From: Sinotaia quadrata
Taxonomy: Eukaryota; Mollusca; Gastropoda; Architaenioglossa; Viviparidae
Direction: 5' to 3'
Length of the DNA: 64,000 bases
Assembly: GCA_028829895.1 (NCBI GenBank)
Contig: CM054182.1
Coordinates: 56,218,879 to 56,282,878 of the forward strand
Positions 27,226-37,655 of the stretch are shown piece by piece; within the stretch, counting starts at the first letter, position 1, and each line of letters starts with the position of its first letter. Under the pieces are notes generated by a model. The model was not told the DNA's origin, searched no databases, and saw nothing but the letters and a program-made list of their open reading frames with translations. The position numbers and the translations under genes were made by a program.

Positions 27226-28089
27226 TAGCCTTAACAAATGACATTAATAAATCACTAACTTAAAATGAACAAATGACTAACATCACGTTAAAAATGAATA
27301 ACATAAGTATTATAGTGACACTTCACTACGAAAAGAATGGCTAAATTTGAAAAAAATATATTGGAAATCTTATATTAAAGCAAAAAAGTGTCATAGTTAT
27401 TTTAGTCAAATTAATAATAGTACCAGAAGCATTTCGTTTATGATATACACAGTTAATTAAAGGTTTTAGTTGCTATGGAGTGACGCATTCCATATGATGT
27501 GAAAGTGGGCGACGATTGATGAATGGTCATCAATGGTGTATACTGGCAAGAGAGGAAACTCAGTGAACTGTGATTGATCCCAGGGTTACAAGATCTCACC
27601 AATAGGTCCTTAACTTGCCTTTCGTCTTATCTCTAGCACACGCTTTCCGGATGTTCATTCTTTCCTCGTGGATGCATCCTAGCACAGTGTATTTTGGACT
27701 ATGACAGAAGGGACAAACTATTATTATTGTTAATTAGTATTCTATAAATTTGTAGAGCAATAAAGGGGCATTGTGCTGCACGTTTGATACAAAAGTACAA
27801 AAGTGTACTTACTTGTTGCTTAGAGTTGTATGCTTGCATGCATGGACAAATAAAATTCTGAGTGAGTTGCGATTTTAAGCAACATTGCAATAATTAGAAA
27901 TGCAAAAGGTGACGTAATAATAATAGCTAACGTAACGCCTTAGTGCATTTGTCGATGTTCGGGCAAAAACTGTGTTTGTATCCCAACAGACAGTCAGTTT
28001 AAAGGGAAGCGAGAATGATGGGGCGGGTGTGTGTGTGTGTCTAAACTTCTCGTCTTTTATCTCTCATAAACGCAACGTTTCTCGATTTT

Positions 28090-28870
28090 GCCATATTCAT
28101 GACTTCACACTTGAATGCTGCAATTTTACCAAGCTATGAATGTAATTTTCATGGTGTAAATGTTGCAGTTTTGTCAAAAATGTGAATAATATTTTCCCTG
28201 TGTGTTAAATTTGGAAATATACCGAGCTATGAAGAATGGAATTTCACTCTTAGTGTGAATGGTGTCATTTTCCAAACTGAAATGTAGTTCTGCCCTGTGT
28301 GAATTTTGCCATTGAACCCAGTACAATTATTAATTTGCCATATGTGTCAGTGCTGCCATGATACCAAGATATAAGAACAAATTTGTCTTGTGTCAGTGCT
28401 GCCGTGATACCAAACTATAGGAACAATTTTGTCCTGTGTGTCAATGCTGCCGTGATACCAAACTATCGGAACAATTTTGTCCTGTGTGCCAATGCCTCCA
28501 TTCTGTCAAACTATAATTTTGCTCTTTCTGAATGTTGACAATTTTGTTTACACCAAGTAATGTGATTTAGCTCGCTGATTGGCAATTGTCAATTTAGAAT
28601 TAATTTTACATCTGTAATCTACACACACTGCTAAACTATAAATACATTTTTCTATGTGTAAATATTACCAGTTTAGATTTCCACCAAACTATAAAAGACC
28701 TAACTATGTGAGTTAATATTGCCATTTCAATTCTACACCACACTCTTGTCATTCACCCAAATTAAATACGCAAGTTTTGCCTGTGTGTGAATGAAAATTC
28801 CCTGCTTGACAAAACTGTAATGGGATATTGCCTGATGTGAATTTGCAGTCTTACAAACTATACGTGTTCA
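28090..28870. repeat. Decayed tandem array, unit about 50-60 bp
   Basis: The phrase TGTGTGAATxTTGCCATTxTACCAAACTATxGAA recurs throughout with heavy drift. The cleanest units lie at 28330-28500 (TGTCAGTGCTGCCGTGATAC). Confidence 0.75.
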
Positions 28871-29582
28871 AGTCCCGACTGTTCGTGTTTTCATATCGGC
28901 AGCTTGCAAATTATGCGTGATCACGTGCTGTTGCTCTGTATGAACGCGAAATGAATTTACGAAGAGTTATTATTATACAATCGTCTTGCCGCTGTGCGCA
29001 CAAGGTGAATCATTGCAATGCGATCATCCTATTAAACAAAATCATCTCTGGACTCCTGAGTATACTTAGAATATACTTGAACTAGATGTATATTACATTG
29101 CGCATGCTTTGATTTTCTTGGTTTGAAGTGTAATTCCCAGGAAGTCAGTCTCTCTCTATATCTATATAGCTCAGTTCATTTTCTCGAGTGACTTCAACTC
29201 AGCTGGTGGTTTGAAGGAAGAAATTCACTTACTTTTTAAATTTCGGTTAAATGCCATTGCACTAACTTCCAGCAGTAGCACTATGAACATATGAAAGAGT
29301 GCTTGATTTGGTGAGTTATATATCTTATTAACAATACAAACGGCTATCGATAGTCTGTTCCATTTCCAACGCGAGTTCATAAATTCAGTCCTAACAAAGA
29401 AAGTGTAAACCAAGTGATACCAAATTAGAAAAAAAATAGTTTCGATTTTAGACAATTAATGAATTATCATAATAATTGTGTTGAATAACATTTAGCAGTA
29501 TGTGAAAAGAAAACTGTCACTTTCGTATTATTTTAGAGATAAGATAGAAACGCTTTGTTCCTTTGAAGTAGTCCATCAGACC

Positions 29583-29594
29583 TCTATCTATCTA

Positions 29595-29628
<34 letters not shown>

Positions 29629-29752
29629 GATCTGTCTATCTATATATCTATCTATCTGTCTGACTATCTATATGTCTACTTGTCCATCTGTCTGTCTATC
29701 TGTATGTCTGTCTATCTCTATCTATCTATCTGTCTATCTATCTGTCTATCTA

Positions 29753-29785
<33 letters not shown>

Positions 29786-29815
29786 ATCTTTCTTTCTATC
29801 TATCTATCTATCCAT
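29583..29815. repeat. Tetranucleotide repeat (CTAT/CTGT)n with (CT)n
   Basis: Mixed TCTA, TCTG and TC units for about 230 bases. Confidence 0.95.
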
Positions 29816-30962
29816 CGGTCCAAGAAAAACCGTTTTGCAAAATTTATTTTAATGTTTGATTCGGGAAGAAAAAGCAACATTAAAAATTTATAAACACAAA
29901 TACTGTATTGATTAAAATATCCCACTACGCTGGTATTAACTGTGGGGAATGTGAAATGCTGGTAAAAAGAAAACACAGAGAAAATTGATTTGAAGAATCA
30001 TCATGCCAATCCTCAATGTCTATTAGGTGAGTCATGGCGCCAATCACACACCCAAGCATAAAACGTTAAATACCCCAAAGTTTGGATTCACTTACAATGA
30101 CTAAAAACTATACACTTTTTTAATTTTAAACTGTCTTTGTGTTATTTTTTATTTCTTTTGTTCTCCGCTTGAAGGCAAACACATTAATACTGTTTATTTG
30201 TATGGTCATGCGTAGTAATTCCATATCTAAGTTCTTCCTGCTTTGGTAGAACATTTCTGGCTGTGTGGGAATTTGGCGTTCTCCAAGTGGCTATTGGCAA
30301 GTGGCAAATCGATTTGAACGTTACCATCGTGACGTTTAAGGCGAAATTATCTTTTGCTGGCTTGGCAGAAAAAGTGGGATTGTTCTGGGAGACTCTGTGC
30401 AACCAATGTCAAACAGATTCTCTTGTGGAACCGCGCATGAGATCTATCCAAACAGTGCCAGAGAAGTGGGAATTGTATTTGAGATAGGGTGTGTTGATGT
30501 GTTTAGATTGTCTTATTTTTTTTTAATGGTGGAATGGTGTGTATGAGTGGGGGGGGGGTTAGTAGTGTTACCTTTTGCGAGGTGATCGTTTATTGCACAA
30601 GCAAGGAGACACGATTGAGAGACAAACAGTTGTGAAAATAATTAGTATGCGTGCTTACTTTCTTGTTTTACCTTTGAATTCAACTAAAGTCATTCTCTTA
30701 GTCTGTCCATGTATGTATGTATGTGTGTGACTGCGGCCTGATATATTATTTTGTATTTTTTGGTCAATATGCTAGAGCGCAGTGAAAAAGAGCAGACACA
30801 AATTAAGACCTACGAAGAGGACGAAATGAGTCATACCTTACAAATGTACAGAATTTACTCGAGGGCACAAATATCGTATATGAATATATATTGCAATTCT
30901 CTGTTGGAAACAACTACTTTTTACTCAACACTAAAAGTTAGTTGTAACACAATTATGAACAT

Positions 30963-31050
30963 AGAAACAAACAAACAAACAAACAAACAAACAAACGAAT
31001 AAACAAACAAACAAACAAACAAACAAAGAACGAACAAACGAACGAACTAA
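30963..31050. repeat. (AAAC)n microsatellite
   Basis: ACAA/AAAC units with a few GAAC variants. Confidence 0.93.
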
Positions 31051-33477
31051 CTTGATGCCATTTTTTTATTTTTATTATGCGTTCAGAAATTGTTCTTTAC
31101 CATAATTTTCTCACTTGTCTTTGCATAGTTCTAATAAAAAGAATTCGGGTACAGCTTTATAGTTTTCTTTACCAAGCGAAGTGTTGGTTTATTTCTTCTG
31201 AAATGTTAATGCTGGCATTCATGTTATTTGTAAACATCATAGCGAGCAGTGTGCACTGTCTACGGGGTCAATCGTCCTATAGGTGGCGTTGCGCTCCAAG
31301 TGTCATTTTATCAATCTTATTCGTTTCTTTAAAGGTTTCATTTCCGTGTAAGTATCATGGCTCCATTGGAAGTACTTCAATGTAATTCTGAACCATGTGT
31401 CTTTCGATTTTTTAAAGTTTCCATAATTCACTCGATAAAGCTTATGTTCGTGAATTTTAAATAACATAATTTATTCTCATAATTAATTCATTACATACTC
31501 TTTCCCAATGCTATGCATTTTGCATATAAATACTACTATTTAAATTAACCAAGGATCTTACCCTTCGCCGATATATAATTGACCCAATGTCTCTACCAGT
31601 ATAGTTCTGAAACAGATGGCGGTGCAATTGTTATTTTAATCTTTACACTCCAAACATCTTCTACTCAAACGATAACTGATTTTTACAGAATAAAATAAAC
31701 CATTGCATATAATTTGAAAACAACTCGTGATTTCAATTATAACATTTTAACAGAGTTAAAGTGATAGGGTATGTTGGCTGCAGAGGCGTAGACATTACGT
31801 ACTTTGCGGCACGAAAAGTGCAGTGACGTACATATTAGGTGTTCAGAAATCACACTTGTCACACTGCATTAGACACGATCGGTTACTTTTCACGACTGTA
31901 AACAAGAGCTTTGATTTGCTCATTTATTTTGCAAGTGGGAATTCCACACTTCACATTCACAAGAAAGGATCACAGCATGATTATAAAGACCGTACCCCGT
32001 TTGGCTTTTTCACATTTTATACACATGTCTACTAACACACTATAAATTGCAGATGTATGTTTAGAAAAAAGTCCTCTTTTCTGCACCAAAATCTCTCTCT
32101 ATATATATATATTTCTACTTGGGTTCATCTTTATAAGAGTAATTGGGCAGATGTATCAAGACAAAGGACTTAGTTATGCACGATCCCAAATTTGTCTTGT
32201 TTCTATAGATAGTTAGATAATGACACAATAGCAAATAGCTCTTAAATTCCAATAAAACAGTCAGCGGACAACGAGGGCAGGCTCGCCGAAAGGTCAGGCA
32301 TACTGGGTCAATGCCTGCTCTTCATTTAGATGGCTTTCTCTAGGCTGCAGCAATACTCCTCAACCGGTTCCCAAGACTCTATCCCGGAGACAAGTGTACA
32401 AGTGTTCAATAATTTTGCTCTTGTTGCCTTGTCTAGTTATTATTGTTTGTGAATTCTTGCGACCTAACTGCACATGTGCAAGAATGAACTAGTAAGTCTA
32501 TTTATAGAACCGAATATTCGAGAGGAGACATCACATTGTTTAAAATGTTTCGTCGCCCAACTTTACAACAGCGTTCTTTTGTGAAATTCTCAATTCTATG
32601 CAAATATAGTTAAAAACAAATGCATCTGCAGTTATCGTATTTGGAGGAAATTTCTGTCATCGCTTATGACACTCGCCAAACGACGACAATAACACTTCCT
32701 TGTCTCCCACCATCTTCCCTCCACGCAGTACGCTTGCGCGCAATTTGGGCACACGCTTGAGAGTATAGAGTGTGACGTCACACTAATGTAACACGAACCG
32801 TACATCTGAGATTATAGAGTGCAATGTTACACTAATATATCGCGTGAACCATACATATTTGCTCGTAAACAAGTGCTGAGCTACTATTAAGTTTAGAATT
32901 TATAATCTGTATCGAATTTATTTTCTGCATAATATGAACTTCATTTCAAGCACTGCACATTTTATACGATAACTGTGCAAATGTTCATTTCAGTTAATAG
33001 AATAATAGGTCGTAATCTCCCATTAATTTGTTATCATTATATTGATTCTGACGCTAATACCCGTGTTTGAGTTCAAGGAAACTCTCGTATTATTAACGAT
33101 ATTGATTTTAAAGGCAATTTCCAATTCTTTGTGGCTCGAAGTATCTTAGCTTTGAATTGAATTTCAGACAGGAATAATGTAATGATTTCTTTCTGTGTAG
33201 CTGTTAAACTTTCCACATTTCATAATGATTTGGTCAGCCTCGTTCGTCAGTTGTATTTTAAAAGAAAATACGTACCATTAATTAACTTCCATATTTCATT
33301 ACAGTTTGGTTAGCTCTTAAAAGAAATTAATGAACAATTAATTAGGCCTAACTTTAAATCACCGAATCTGACTGTATTTTTCTACGCCCTTTTCAACTGT
33401 TGTGTTTACGAACATAATATATTTTACAATTATTAAATCGAAAAATTGAAAATATATTTTGTTATGCCCTTTCACTT
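31051..33477. other. No gene seen; region upstream of the Kir exon
   Basis: AT-rich sequence with the CRE palindrome at 32773. If the Kir acceptor is real, a non-coding first exon and promoter lie somewhere to the left, but none can be identified. Confidence 0.45.
32773..32780. promoter_or_regulatory. Palindromic CRE-type site (TGACGTCA)
   Basis: A perfect CREB/ATF octamer lies inside a longer palindrome, GTGTGACGTCACAC, about 2.2 kb upstream of the Kir exon. A second octamer lies at 12250-12257. Whether either is bound is unknown; such octamers also occur by chance. Confidence 0.25.

Positions 33478-33550
<73 letters not shown>
33478..33550. repeat. (CT)n followed by (AT)n
   Basis: About 48 bases of CT, then about 22 of AT. 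Confidence 0.95.
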
Positions 33551-33739
33551 TATAAAGAGAATAATCTAATTATATGAGAAATTAATTTACCAGTAACAAT
33601 AAAAAAAACAATCAACATAAATTATATCGATACTGAATTCAAAAACAATTAAATAATTTAAATAATTATTTTTTCTAACGGATATTAAGCTTTAGTCTTT
33701 AATGAAAGTAATATATTCGGATACAATTAAAATTTTGCA

Positions 33740-33747
33740 TACACACA

Positions 33748-33801
<54 letters not shown>

Positions 33802-33821
33802 AACACACACAAACACACACT
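33740..33821. repeat. (CA)n microsatellite
   Basis: CA tract with ACAAAC interruptions at both ends. Confidence 0.95.
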
Positions 33822-34121
33822 AATATTTCATTTGGAGATCTGGCTATTAAGATCACCTAACAGGAAAGGAAGTTATTTTTTTAAAATGATCTTGATAAGA
33901 ATCAAACAATGATGTGACCACAGTTATGTTTAAAATGTTTACGAATGTCTCTAATATATATATATACACACAAACTTGAATCTCGGAGTAAATCCCATGA
34001 AACTGACTCAGCAGTTAATTGATTCTCAGGTGAGGAGGGGCAAGGGTAATGTTAGACTTTTTGCCGTCGGAGGAAATCAATGGGCAAAGCAATACTCTAC
34101 CTCTTCACTCCTTGCGCTCTT

Positions 34122-34432
34122 ATGTTTGAACACGAGTGTTACAGGACGAAACGCTTGTATATTTGAACACGAGTGTTACAGGACGAAACGCTTGTATATT
34201 TGAACACGAGTGTTACAGGACGAAACGCTTGTATATTTGAACACGAGTGTTACAGGACGAAACGCTTGTATATTTGAACACGAGTGTTACAGGACGAAAC
34301 GCTTGTATATTTGAACACGAGTGTTACAGGACGAAACGCTTGTATATTTGAACACGAGTGTTACAGGACGAAACGCTTGTATATTTGAACACGAGTGTTA
34401 CAGGACGAAACGCTTGTATATTTGAACACGTT
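34122..34432. repeat. 37-bp minisatellite, about 8 copies
   Basis: TTTGAACACGAGTGTTACAG then GACGAAACGCTTGTATA repeats almost perfectly. It ends about 570 bases before the Kir splice acceptor, so it lies in the intron immediately upstream of that exon if the acceptor is real. Confidence 0.96.
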
Positions 34433-35025
34433 ACAGAAGAACGAAACGCGCATACTGTACGGAATTCATTAACCGTCTTCTTGCTTCCTCTCAGTTTCGA
34501 CCATGAAACTAAGCATGGCACATTGCTTTTTACCACTCCCAGCAGACAAAAGCCTCTCTTTTATTGCTGTTGTCCCGGTTCAGCCATGATGCGTTCAGAT
34601 AAATGATGGAGAGTAGACTGTGTGTTTAAAAGAATCAAATGGCTTGCTGCGTTAAAAGGCTTAGCTTTTTGTAAAATCACAGTACTTCGAGGAATAAAGC
34701 TGACAGGTTTTCCCCTCTGCATGGCAAGCTCATAACGATGTACGATGTGCTCACTTGTAATTAAATGTTTTTAACTTGTAAAATTGTAAACCACACAATA
34801 ACACGTGACATTTTTTCTGCCCGTTTATTATATGCACTTCAAGTGTGAAAGTATTCTCAGTTGGCTTTATTCTTGAATGGCAAAAATGAAAGACCTTCAA
34901 CGGAACTTCTTAAAGAAAACAACCAAAAGTAAATTAAAAATATGAGATCAATATATATGATTCATCTGATAAAATTGTCTTTTGTTGCTTTATATTTTGC
35001 AGGTGTCAGTAGCAAGGAACGGAGG

Positions 35026-35049
35026 ATGCAGTGGTTTTGCAGTTTATGA
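35026..35049 (+). promoter_or_regulatory. Upstream ORF 1 in the Kir leader (7 codons plus stop)
   Basis: This is an ATG-to-TGA frame in the predicted 5' leader, 23 bases after the acceptor. Its stop overlaps the ATG of the next upstream ORF. Such uORFs commonly lower main-frame translation; the effect here is inferred. Confidence 0.4.
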
Positions 35050-35129
35050 GTGCAGCAGCTACTCAGCCAAGAACCACAACTGGAGTCGTTCACACTCAAC
35101 CACCGCGCCAGCCTTCCGAGGATCTGTAA
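35046..35129 (+). promoter_or_regulatory. Upstream ORF 2 in the Kir leader (27 codons plus stop)
   Basis: The ATG at 35046 overlaps the stop of uORF 1 and the frame ends at TAA 35127-35129, 133 bases before the main ATG. The ATG has a T at -3 and A at +4 (weak context), so leaky scanning is plausible. I see no recognisable peptide. Confidence 0.4.
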
Positions 35130-35209
35130 ATCGGGTCGCCAAGTACCATTGACTGAAAAAGGCTGTGGTCACTTTCTGTTCCGTGCCACTCAGCTGCTCT
35201 CACCCCGAC

Positions 35210-35221
35210 ATGGCTTGCTGA
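35210..35221 (+). promoter_or_regulatory. Upstream ORF 3 in the Kir leader (3 codons plus stop)
   Basis: This minimal uORF (ATG, two sense codons, TGA) lies 40 bases before the main ATG. It leaves little distance for reinitiation at 35262, which may favour the stronger ATG at 35286. Confidence 0.35.
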
Positions 35222-35261
35222 ACTTGCCAGCACTCTGTGGTCCACCACCCTTGAAAGACTC

Positions 35262-36692
35262 ATGCAGACGGTGGTCATTGACGTCATGGAATCGAGCTAC
35301 GGGCCAATCACCGGGCCGGCAGGTAGCCTGCCCATGTCGGAGCCGGACATCCTGGAAAACGGTAAGACGTTGCTGCCCTCCACGGATGTCGTATGTCGCC
35401 GCAACTCTATGGACTCTTTCGCAGAGTACGCTGCTCGCGCAGCTCGGGGGACAAGGGTGTACAACAGGCGCACGGATCGGCATTACTCTAAGCGCATGCG
35501 CCGGCGACTTGTCTATAAGAATGGTGAAGTAAATATCACACAGACGAATATAAGGAAACGACGGCGGCGTTATCTCGCAGACATTTTCACCACGCTGGTA
35601 GACATCAAATGGCGGTACAACCTTATGCTGTTCGCGATGGCATTCATCGTCAGCTGGGTCATCTTCGCTCTCATCTGGTGGCTCGTCTGCTTCTCCCATG
35701 GTGACTTGGACCATTTGGAGGACAAGAACTGGAAGCCGTGTGTCCAGGAGATTCGCTCGTTTACGTCTGCGCTTTTGTTTTCCATAGAAACCCAACACAC
35801 AATAGGTTATGGTCATCGTCACACGACAGAGGAATGTCCAGAAGCCATAGTTCTCATGATGTTCCAATCGTGCTTTGGTGTCATATGTCAAGCCCTTATG
35901 ACGGGCATCGTGTTCGCTAAACTTTCCCGACCCAAGAAGCGAGCAGAGACGCTTATGTTCAGTAAAAGTGCATGCATTTGCAAACAGGACGGAGATCTCT
36001 GCTTGCTGCTGCGGGTCGGGGACATGCGAAAGTCCCAGATCGTAGAGGCCCACATTCGCGCGGTTCTCATCAAGAAGAAGATCACGAAGGAAGGAGATGT
36101 CCTGCCCCTGTATCAGTTCGACGTGGACCTGGGCTTCAACGAGGGACGAGACCGCCTCTTCCTTGTGTGGCCTGTGATAATAGTGCACAAGATAGACGAG
36201 AACAGTCCTTTCTGGGAACTGACGCCAGAAGACCTCCACCGGGAACAGTTTGAGCTGATCGTGGTGCTTGAAGGTATAGTGGAGAGTACGGGCATGACCA
36301 CGCAAGCTCGCAGTTCCTATCTGCCCGGGGAGGTTTTGTGGGGGCATAGGTTCGAACGCCTGGTCACTTTCCAGAAAGAGAACGGTCAGTACCAAATTGA
36401 TTTCTCCCGCTTCCACAACACCATTCCAGTGGACACACCAAACTGCAGTGCGAAAGAGTTGGCAGAAATGACGGCCTCGGGACGCGTACCGGACTCCACG
36501 GGTACCTATGTGGACGATGATGAAAACACGTCGATCGCGTCCAAGTCTGAAAGGTATCCCAGCCCCTTTGTTGTCAAGCGTCATGGTGCTGCACAGACTG
36601 ATTTTGATGACGATGATTTTGATTCTTTGAAGAGCAAGCAAAGTACTAGCACAGATTTAGGTTCCCGTGAAGAGTCTGAGACGCTTCTTTGA
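35262..36692 (+). CDS. Inward-rectifier potassium channel (Kir/IRK family, Kir2-like), complete in one exon
   Basis: Encodes 476 residues of a two-transmembrane, tetrameric, PIP2-gated K+ channel of the plasma membrane that sets resting potential. Seen: slide helix about 107-118, TM1 about 119-143, pore helix about 163-177, selectivity filter TIGYG at 180-184, TM2 about 195-220, then the cytoplasmic Ig-like domain to about 400. From the slide helix through the cytoplasmic domain it lines up with vertebrate Kir2.1 (recalled) at a constant +38 offset. Conserved are the extracellular cysteines C160/C192, the E176/R186 pore salt-bridge pair and the basic PIP2 segment K220-R227 (RPKKR). Differences are Q210 and N293 at the Kir2.1 D172 and D255 positions and H179 just before the filter. 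The acidic tail (447-454) ends in ESETLL. An in-frame TGA at 35154-35156 closes the frame upstream, so the start is ATG 35262 (weak context) or ATG 35286 (strong context, residue 9). The family is certain; the orthologue within it is not. Confidence 0.96.
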   Translation: MQTVVIDVMESSYGPITGPAGSLPMSEPDILENGKTLLPSTDVVCRRNSMDSFAEYAARAARGTRVYNRRTDRHYSKRMRRRLVYKNGEVNITQTNIRKRRRRYLADIFTTLVDIKWRYNLMLFAMAFIVSWVIFALIWWLVCFSHGDLDHLEDKNWKPCVQEIRSFTSALLFSIETQHTIGYGHRHTTEECPEAIVLMMFQSCFGVICQALMTGIVFAKLSRPKKRAETLMFSKSACICKQDGDLCLLLRVGDMRKSQIVEAHIRAVLIKKKITKEGDVLPLYQFDVDLGFNEGRDRLFLVWPVIIVHKIDENSPFWELTPEDLHREQFELIVVLEGIVESTGMTTQARSSYLPGEVLWGHRFERLVTFQKENGQYQIDFSRFHNTIPVDTPNCSAKELAEMTASGRVPDSTGTYVDDDENTSIASKSERYPSPFVVKRHGAAQTDFDDDDFDSLKSKQSTSTDLGSREESETLL

Positions 36693-37189
36693 CAGTGTCA
36701 GGTAAGTGAGCCACTAAAGCTGACACTGTATTACAACATGCTTTCATATAGTCTTGCCAATGCTGCGGGGATTACCGTACTTGTTCTATAAAAAAAATGA
36801 AAATTACCAAAACAATAAGCACAGCGACAACAGTATCATGATAACAGAAAATAAATGGTTTCTTTTTATATATAAAAGTTCTGCTAAGAAAGAAGTCCAG
36901 ACATAGACAATTAAATAAAATCAATTCCCTCGCGAGGTCTGTTCAAAAATTTATTATAATTTAACCTAAACTTTACAGCACTCCAAATGTGCTTGTTGTC
37001 TTAGGGCTCGCTGTGCTCCATTAAAGGCAATACAAAGCGTAGTTCGGCCTCATGTTAATGCGCCAAATCGCCCACTGTTTCTGAAATACACTTGAAAGAT
37101 GTAGCAATGTGTAGCAGATATTCAGTTGAAAAATGTAGCAACGTGTAGCAGAATCAGTTGTGTGTCATCATGACTATTTACTGTGCTTG

Positions 37190-37655
37190 CTCGTTTGCTT
37201 TGATGTTAGTTCGACATCATGTTTTTCATACCTACTATGCACGTCACATTTACTGTTGCAGTGACGCTATTTCGAAATCATGTTTATACATATGTATATT
37301 TACTGTTGCATTGACGTCAGTTCGACATCATGTTTTATCATACATATGTACATTTACTGTTGCAGTGACGCTAGTTCGACATCATGTTTTAATACCTATG
37401 TATGTCACATTTACTGTTACTGTGACGTTAGTTCAACACTATGTTTTCATATCTATGCACGTCACATTTAATGTTGCTGTGACGTTTGTTCGACATCATT
37501 TTTTCATACCTATGTACGTTACATTTACTGTTGCTATGGCGTTAGTTCGACATCATGTTTTTCATACCTATGCACGTCACATTTATTGTTGTTGTGACCT
37601 TAGATCGACATCATGTTTTTCACACCTATGCATATCACATTTACTGTTGTTGAAT
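37190..37655. repeat. Degenerate tandem array, unit about 56-60 bp, about 8 copies
   Basis: TTAGTTCGACATCATGTTTT, CATACCTATGCACGTCACAT and TTACTGTTGC recur with moderate divergence, starting about 500 bases after the Kir stop. The open frame over it (37158-37751) is repeat-derived. Confidence 0.88.

Larger units (their letters stand above)
35003..36701 (+). other. Kir exon: 5' leader, whole coding region and 9 bases after the stop
   Basis: A T-rich stretch ending in TTTTGCAG (AG at 35001-35002) is a good 3' splice site. CAG followed by GTAAGTGAG from 36702 is a near-perfect 5' splice site 9 bases after the stop codon. The exon would therefore be internal, with at least one non-coding upstream exon and a 3' UTR that continues in another exon. 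A single-exon coding region is common in Kir genes. The partner exons were not identified. If the donor is unused, AATAAA-like signals near 36851 and 36914 could end the message instead. Confidence 0.6.

Noticed and set aside
35050..35532. 160-codon frame overlapping the Kir start
   Set aside because: It begins at a GTG, overlaps the real frame and has no family resemblance. Its coding look comes from the leader and exon composition.
35190..36641. 483-codon open frame antisense to the Kir gene
   Set aside because: It is a shadow of a GC-rich sense frame whose codon bias removes antisense stops. It has no domain resemblance, while the sense frame matches Kir end to end.
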